DNA of 64,000 nucleotides from RHKX01 sp963784885 (GTDB taxonomy: Bacteria; Actinomycetota; Thermoleophilia; Solirubrobacterales; 70-9), in contig CAWATA010000006.1 in assembly GCA_963784885.1 (NCBI GenBank), forward strand, positions 124,001-188,000, given 5' to 3'. Shown here one piece after another: positions 59,931-64,000 of the stretch (positions are counted from its first letter, which is position 1; each line of letters starts with the position of its first letter). A program made the translations under genes and the position numbers. The notes under the pieces were generated by a model. The model did no database searches and was not told the origin of the DNA. It was given only the letters and a program-made list of their open reading frames with translations.

Positions 59931-61697
59931 TCAGGCCGTGGTGACCGTGAACGCCGTGATCGCGACGGCGACCGCGAGGTTGACGGGGATGCCGATCCGC
60001 AGGTAGTCGGAGAACCGGTAGCCGCCGGGCCCGAAGACCATCGTGTTCGTCTGGTACCCGATCGGCGTCAGAAAGGACGACGAAGCGGTGACCGCGATCG
60101 CGATCGCGACCGTCCTCGGATCGAGTCCGCTGGCGACGGCGACGGCGACGGCGATCGGATAGATGACGGCGGCGGCGGCGTTGTTGGTTATCACTTCGGT
60201 CAGCAGCGTCGTCGCGACGACGATCCCGAAGATGATCCCGACGTCGCCGACGCCGTCGAACGTCGAGACGAGGGTGTCGGCGATCTGCTGCGCGAGACCG
60301 GTCGACTCCATCGCTGCGGCGATCCCGAATGCGGCGGCGATCAGCACGATCACGTCGAGGTCGATCGAGTTCCGCGCTTCCGCGAACGTGAGGACGCGGA
60401 AGCCGATCAGCGCCGCCGCCCCGAGCAGGGCCCCCTGGAGGATCGGGAGGATGTCCGTCGCCGCCAACAGGACGATCAGGATCGCGATCGCCGCCACCAG
60501 CGGCGCCTTCTTGGACGCCGACGGCGACGGCCCGCCGATCCGGGCGACCAAGAGGAAATCCCTGCCCTCGCGGTTCCGGCGGCGAAAGTCCGGGTCGGCG
60601 AGCAGCAGCAGCGTGTCCCCGGACTCGAGACGCTCCTGGCCGAGCTTCGCGTTGACGCGCTGTCCGGCTCGGTGAATGGCGACGACGACGGCCTGAAAGC
60701 GGCGCCGGAACTCGATCTCCTCGAGCGTTCGCCCGACGAGGGGACTGCCGGGACCGACGACCGTCTCGAAGAAGGTGTGCTGAGGGGAGTCGATCGCGCT
60801 CATGTGCTCGCCCTCGACCGACGTCAGCCCGGGCATGCGCTGGAGGTCGACGACCAGGTCGGATCGGCCGACGAAGACGAGCCGGTCCTCACCTTGCAGC
60901 AACCGGTCGCCCTCGACCGGCGTGATCAGGTCGTCTCCTCTCTGGATCTCGGCCAGGTAGACACCATCGAGGTGACGAAGGCCGGCGTCCTCGACCGTGC
61001 TTCCCTCGAGCTTGCCCCCGGCGTCGACCTCCATCTGGACCGAGAACTCGCGAATCTCGTCGGTCAGCAGCGCATCGGCCGGCTTGCGGTCCGGCAGGAG
61101 TCTCGTCCCGAAGGCGATCAGGATGCCGAGGCCGACGACCGCGACCACCGCGCCGAGCGGTGTGATCTCGAAGATGCCGAGCGGCGGCTCTCCGTTCTGC
61201 TCGAGCAGGCCGGACACGACGAGGTTGGTCGAAGTTCCGATCACCGTCAGCGTGCCGCCGAGGATCGCCGCGTAGGAGACGGGGAGCAGCAACTTCGATG
61301 CAGCGACTCCGTGCTTTCCGGCCCAGTTCCTCACCTCCGGAATCAGCATCCCGACCAAGGGGGTGTTGTTGAGGAAGGCGGACGCGCCGGCGGTCGGTAC
61401 GAGGAGCCGCGCGAGCGTCGCCCTCTTCACCGATCTCGAGCTGCCGAGCATCCGGCTGACGAGGGGTCCGAGAACGCCGGTCTTCTCGACCCCGCGGGCG
61501 AGAACGTAGAGCGCCGCCACGGTGAGCGGCGCCGGGTTCGCGAATCCCGAGAAGGCCTGCTCCTCGTCGATCACACCGGCGACGAGCAACGTCGTAGTCG
61601 CGGCGAGGATGACGGCGGCGGGCGGAAGCAGGTCGCGCGAGAGCACGACCAACGTCGCGACGATCACGAAGAGGGTGAACCAGGCGTCGAAATCCAT
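59931..61697 (-). CDS. SLC13-family permease with two TrkA-C domains
   Basis: 588 residues. N-terminal set of membrane helices including SAFLNNTPLVGMLIPEV and GTLTVIGTSTNLVVSGLL. A cytoplasmic insert (about 210-385) holds two RCK_C/TrkA-C-like domains (GSTVEDAGLRHLDGVYLAEI; GRTLEEIEFRRRFQAVVVAI). The second membrane half has ITNNAAAAVIYPIAVAVA and TASSSFLTPIGYQTNTMVFG. The paired NNTP/NNAA and SxxT motifs are SLC13/DASS marks; the TrkA-C insert is typical of the sulfate/anion branch. Probably a sodium-coupled anion carrier; the substrate is a guess. It lies between rplJL and rpoBC. Confidence 0.85.
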   Translation of the reverse strand: MDFDAWFTLFVIVATLVVLSRDLLPPAAVILAATTTLLVAGVIDEEQAFSGFANPAPLTVAALYVLARGVEKTGVLGPLVSRMLGSSRSVKRATLARLLVPTAGASAFLNNTPLVGMLIPEVRNWAGKHGVAASKLLLPVSYAAILGGTLTVIGTSTNLVVSGLLEQNGEPPLGIFEITPLGAVVAVVGLGILIAFGTRLLPDRKPADALLTDEIREFSVQMEVDAGGKLEGSTVEDAGLRHLDGVYLAEIQRGDDLITPVEGDRLLQGEDRLVFVGRSDLVVDLQRMPGLTSVEGEHMSAIDSPQHTFFETVVGPGSPLVGRTLEEIEFRRRFQAVVVAIHRAGQRVNAKLGQERLESGDTLLLLADPDFRRRNREGRDFLLVARIGGPSPSASKKAPLVAAIAILIVLLAATDILPILQGALLGAAALIGFRVLTFAEARNSIDLDVIVLIAAAFGIAAAMESTGLAQQIADTLVSTFDGVGDVGIIFGIVVATTLLTEVITNNAAAAVIYPIAVAVAVASGLDPRTVAIAIAVTASSSFLTPIGYQTNTMVFGPGGYRFSDYLRIGIPVNLAVAVAITAFTVTTA

Positions 61698-61789
61698 GGG
61701 TGAAATCGCCGGTCGCTCGCCCGACCGGCCTCAGAGGTCGCGGCAGCCTAGCGGACGGCAACGACTGGAATCACTCGTCCGGGAAACGA

Positions 61790-61818
61790 GCGACGCCCGG
61801 GCGGTGCCCGGGCGTCGC
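61790..61818 (-). terminator. rplJL terminator
   Basis: A perfect 13-bp stem (GCGACGCCCGGGC at 61790-61802 with 61806-61818) has loop GGT. On the minus strand it is followed by TCGTTTC. It lies 39 nt after the rplL stop and before the SLC13 start. Confidence 0.8.
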
Positions 61819-61857
61819 AAAGCGTTGCGAGGGTTCAGGCCCCCGCTGCGGCCGTAG

Positions 61858-62247
61858 CTACTTGAGCTCGACCTCGCCGCCGGCCTCCTCGAGATCGGCC
61901 TTGAGCTTCTCGGCCTCCTCGCGGTCGATCCCCTCCTTGACCGGGCCCGGGGCGCCGTCGACGACCGCCTTGGCCTCCTTGAGGCCGAGGCCGGTGGCCG
62001 CGCGGACCGCCTTGATGACCTGGATCTTCTTCTCGCCGGCGTTGGTGAGGACGACGTCGACGGTGCTCGACTCCTCCTCGCCGCCACCGGCGTCGCCGCC
62101 GCCGCCGGCCGCCGGGGCGGCGGCCGCAACGGCCGCCGCCGAGACGCCGAACTCCTCCTCGAGCGCCTTGATGCGCTCGGAGAGCTCGAGGACGGAGATG
62201 CTCTTCAGCTCCTCGATCCACTTCTCAGTCGTAAGCGTGTCTGCCAT
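61858..62247 (-). CDS. rplL: 50S ribosomal protein L7/L12
   Basis: 129 residues. N-terminal dimerisation/L10-binding helices (IEELKSISVLELSERIKALEE), Ala/Gly-rich hinge (AAAVAAAAPAAGGGGDAGGG), and the C-terminal factor-binding domain (EKKIQVIKAVRAATGLGLKEAK). It recruits elongation factors. It starts directly after rplJ. Confidence 0.98.
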   Translation of the reverse strand: MADTLTTEKWIEELKSISVLELSERIKALEEEFGVSAAAVAAAAPAAGGGGDAGGGEEESSTVDVVLTNAGEKKIQVIKAVRAATGLGLKEAKAVVDGAPGPVKEGIDREEAEKLKADLEEAGGEVELK

Positions 62248-62985
62248 TTAGTCCTCCTTCTCATCCCCGGAGTCGGAATCGGCGTCGTCGCCGCCCTCCT
62301 CCGGAGTCTCATCAGCTTCGGTTTCGGAAGTCGTGTCGTCGTCGGTCTCGGCGGCAGCCTCGTCGGCGTCGGTCTCGGCCGCAGCCTCGTCGGCGTCGGG
62401 CTCGGCGGCGGGCTCCTCGTCGGACTCGGCGGCCGGAGCTTCCGCTGCCGCCGGGGCGTCGCCGCCCACCAGGCCCTGCTCGGCGACCTGGCCGAGTTGC
62501 TGAGCGAGCCCGGCGAGGAGCTGGTTCAGGGTCCGTACGAGTCCGCCGAGCGGGCTCGCGGCGAGCCCCACGAGCTGGCCGCGCAACACGTCGACGCCGG
62601 GCAGCTTCGCGATCGCGTTGAACTGCTCGGGCGCCAGGGCGCCGCCGTCCATCAGCCCGCCCTTGTAGGCGAGCACGTCGTTGGCCTTGATGAAGTCCGC
62701 GATCGTCTTCGCGACGACGACCGCGTCGCCGCGGACGAAAGTCAGCGCGGTCGGGCCGGCGAGATGCTCGTCGAGCGCCGCCGAGGCGTCGGTTCCGTCG
62801 GTCGCGCGCTTCGCCAGCCGGTTCTTGACGACGCTGAACGACGCGTCGCTCTCGCGCAGCTTGTTTCGCAGCTCGGCGGCCTGCGGTACCGAGATCCCCC
62901 GGTAGTCGACCGCAAAGACGGCGTTCGCCGACTCGAGCTCGGCGGTGATCTCCGCGACCGCTGCTTCCTTCTGATCTCTGTTCAT
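62248..62985 (-). CDS. rplJ: 50S ribosomal protein L10 with acidic C-terminal extension
   Basis: 245 residues from ATG 62985, versus a usual ~170. The core (1-~171) has FAVDYRGISVPQAAELRNKL, VVKNRLAKRA, GPTALTFV and the L12-binding helix LAGLAQQLGQVAEQ. Residues ~172-245 are an Ala/Glu/Asp repeat (DADEAAAETDADEAAAETD...). L10 is the base of the L12 stalk, and the tail lies immediately past its L12-binding helix. The usual rplK-rplA neighbours are not upstream. Confidence 0.96.
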   Translation of the reverse strand: MNRDQKEAAVAEITAELESANAVFAVDYRGISVPQAAELRNKLRESDASFSVVKNRLAKRATDGTDASAALDEHLAGPTALTFVRGDAVVVAKTIADFIKANDVLAYKGGLMDGGALAPEQFNAIAKLPGVDVLRGQLVGLAASPLGGLVRTLNQLLAGLAQQLGQVAEQGLVGGDAPAAAEAPAAESDEEPAAEPDADEAAAETDADEAAAETDDDTTSETEADETPEEGGDDADSDSGDEKED

Positions 62986-63019
62986 CTCAGTCTGTCCTCG
63001 GTTTCTGAAGATTCGCTCC

Positions 63020-63052
63020 CGAAACGAGAAGAGCCCGCACGCGGGCGGGCTC
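63020..63052 (-). promoter_or_regulatory. rplJ leader hairpin, possible attenuator
   Basis: GAGCCCGC pairs with GCGGGCTC (63031-63038 with 63045-63052), then on the minus strand TTCTCGTTTC follows. It is within the 5' leader, about 45 nt before the start. A second perfect hairpin GGAGC-TATC-GCTCC lies at 63105-63118. L10-type leaders regulate this operon in other bacteria; whether this is one is inference. Confidence 0.55.
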
Positions 63053-63227
63053 GAGCAGTCTGCTTCGGGCTCCACCTCGGCCGGCCACGTCACGAGACGG
63101 TTATGGAGCTATCGCTCCGCCGGCGGTCTTCGGCTTCGGGACGCGGCAGTCTAGGGGAATCGCCGTCCGGGCGTCGGGATCGGCGGGAGGTCTCCGCCCC
63201 GCAGCGGATGCCGGCCGGGGCGGTGCC

Positions 63228-64000
63228 CTAGGGCGTGCCTGCGTGGGCGATCTCTGAGAACGCCGCGTAGGAGGGCTTCGGGACGAAGTTCTCCTCGAGG
63301 AGACCGGCGGAGTTGCAGAAGTTGCAGAGATCGGTCGTCGGATCCCGCCACGTGTACCAGTAGACGCCGTGCAGGTTCCAGGCCTCGCGGTTGGCGAGCA
63401 TCAGGTTCCAGGCGGACCTCAGCATCGCTGCCTGACCATTCGGGGTCCGCTCCCACCACTGCTCCTTAGCCGGGTCGAGCTCGGAGCTCCAACCCATCTC
63501 GGTGATCCAGATCGGGGATTGCGCGTCGCCCTTGGCCTCCATCACGCCCCGGACCGCGTCGATCTCCCGCTCGAGACCCTCGAGGTCGAACGCGTACGGA
63601 TGAACCGCGACGATGTCGAAGTCGTCAGCGGCTCCCGGGTATTCGTAGAGCAGCTTCAGGAAGGTCCACGACGGAATGCCGTTCATGTTGTCGTCGCCGT
63701 GCATCCCCCCGAGCATGACCTTGGCGGACGGATCGGCGCTGCGGATCGCTCTGGCGCTGTTGTCGAGGAGGACCGCGTACTTGTTCGGCGATGGACCGCT
63801 CGGCCAGAACTCATAGATGTTCTGCTCGTTGTAGACCTGCCAGACCTCCGGCGCCATCGCGATCGCCTCCGGATGATCGGCCTCGAACCGCTGCCAGAAC
63901 GCGCTCCCGTCCTCGTAGCGGTTCACCGCCGCGGCCACGAACGCCCGCCAGTGGTTCATCGTGTACTGACTGGTGACGTCGGTGATCACCGACTTGTCGC
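63228..64000 (-). CDS. Glycoside hydrolase (clan GH-A type), C-terminal part
   Basis: The frame is open to the window edge, so the N-terminus is missing (about 257 codons seen). WQVYNEQNIYEFW carries the acid/base Glu (NE motif), and WITEMGWSS the nucleophile Glu. VKVMLGGMHG-type and VHPYAFD segments complete a (beta/alpha)8 pattern resembling GH39/GH5 or PslG-like enzymes. Sugar specificity cannot be told. A CNFCNS pair near the C-terminus may form a disulfide, hinting at an exported protein. It lies upstream of rplJ in the same direction. Confidence 0.7.
   Translation of the reverse strand, partial: DKSVITDVTSQYTMNHWRAFVAAAVNRYEDGSAFWQRFEADHPEAIAMAPEVWQVYNEQNIYEFWPSGPSPNKYAVLLDNSARAIRSADPSAKVMLGGMHGDDNMNGIPSWTFLKLLYEYPGAADDFDIVAVHPYAFDLEGLEREIDAVRGVMEAKGDAQSPIWITEMGWSSELDPAKEQWWERTPNGQAAMLRSAWNLMLANREAWNLHGVYWYTWRDPTTDLCNFCNSAGLLEENFVPKPSYAAFSEIAHAGTP

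Overview
The window looks like chromosome from a high-GC actinobacterium, most likely class Thermoleophilia (Solirubrobacterales-like). That placement is inferred from base composition, frequent GTG/TTG starts, Cys-containing S4 and S14 (type Z) ribosomal proteins, the long-chain acyl-CoA synthetase/acetoacetyl-CoA synthetase content, and the gene order. No mobile element, CRISPR array or prophage is visible.

Region 1 (1-23.9 kb) is mixed metabolism. A partial biotin-dependent acyl-CoA carboxylase subunit diverges from an esterase and a compact bioB-bioF-bioD-bioA run ending in an SDR gene. Next come a rubredoxin, a NUDIX hydrolase, a LemA neighbourhood with two unknown genes, superoxide dismutase, a secreted GH1 beta-glucosidase, acetoacetyl-CoA synthetase, tRNA-Pro(CGG), a membrane-anchored thioredoxin-fold protein, a 58-residue HTH protein, an acyl-CoA synthetase, a patatin, a PBP4-type carboxypeptidase, and then ligA, surE and truA.

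Region 2 (23.9-44 kb, almost all minus strand) is the S10-spc-alpha ribosomal supercluster: rpsJ-rplCDWB-rpsS-rplV-rpsC-rplP-rpmC-rpsQ, rplNXE-rpsZ-rpsH-rplFR-rpsE-rpmD-rplO-secY-adk-map, then rpmJ-rpsMKD-rpoA-rplQ. It is split between map and rpmJ by a 4-kb block (flavodoxin-like protein, ABC ATPase, FtsX-type permease), and infA is not at its usual place.

Region 3 (44-63 kb) holds tuf, fusA, rpsG, rpsL, rpoC, rpoB, rplL and rplJ, all on the minus strand. They are interrupted by plus-strand membrane-protein genes, a HAD-like gene and a minus-strand SLC13/TrkA-C permease. fusA and rplJ each have a leader with a terminator-like hairpin. The window ends inside a glycoside hydrolase gene.

The most unusual signals are: (1) a dispersed element of about 100 nt, present twice (about 17.32-17.42 and 32.64-32.75 kb), each time just downstream of a minus-strand gene, with a 9-bp helix whose sequence differs between copies but pairs perfectly in both; (2) long low-complexity acidic extensions on several ribosomal proteins (S17 N-terminus; L5, L10 and S5 C-termini); (3) TANNNT boxes placed 6-12 nt before many start codons, suggesting widespread leaderless transcripts.
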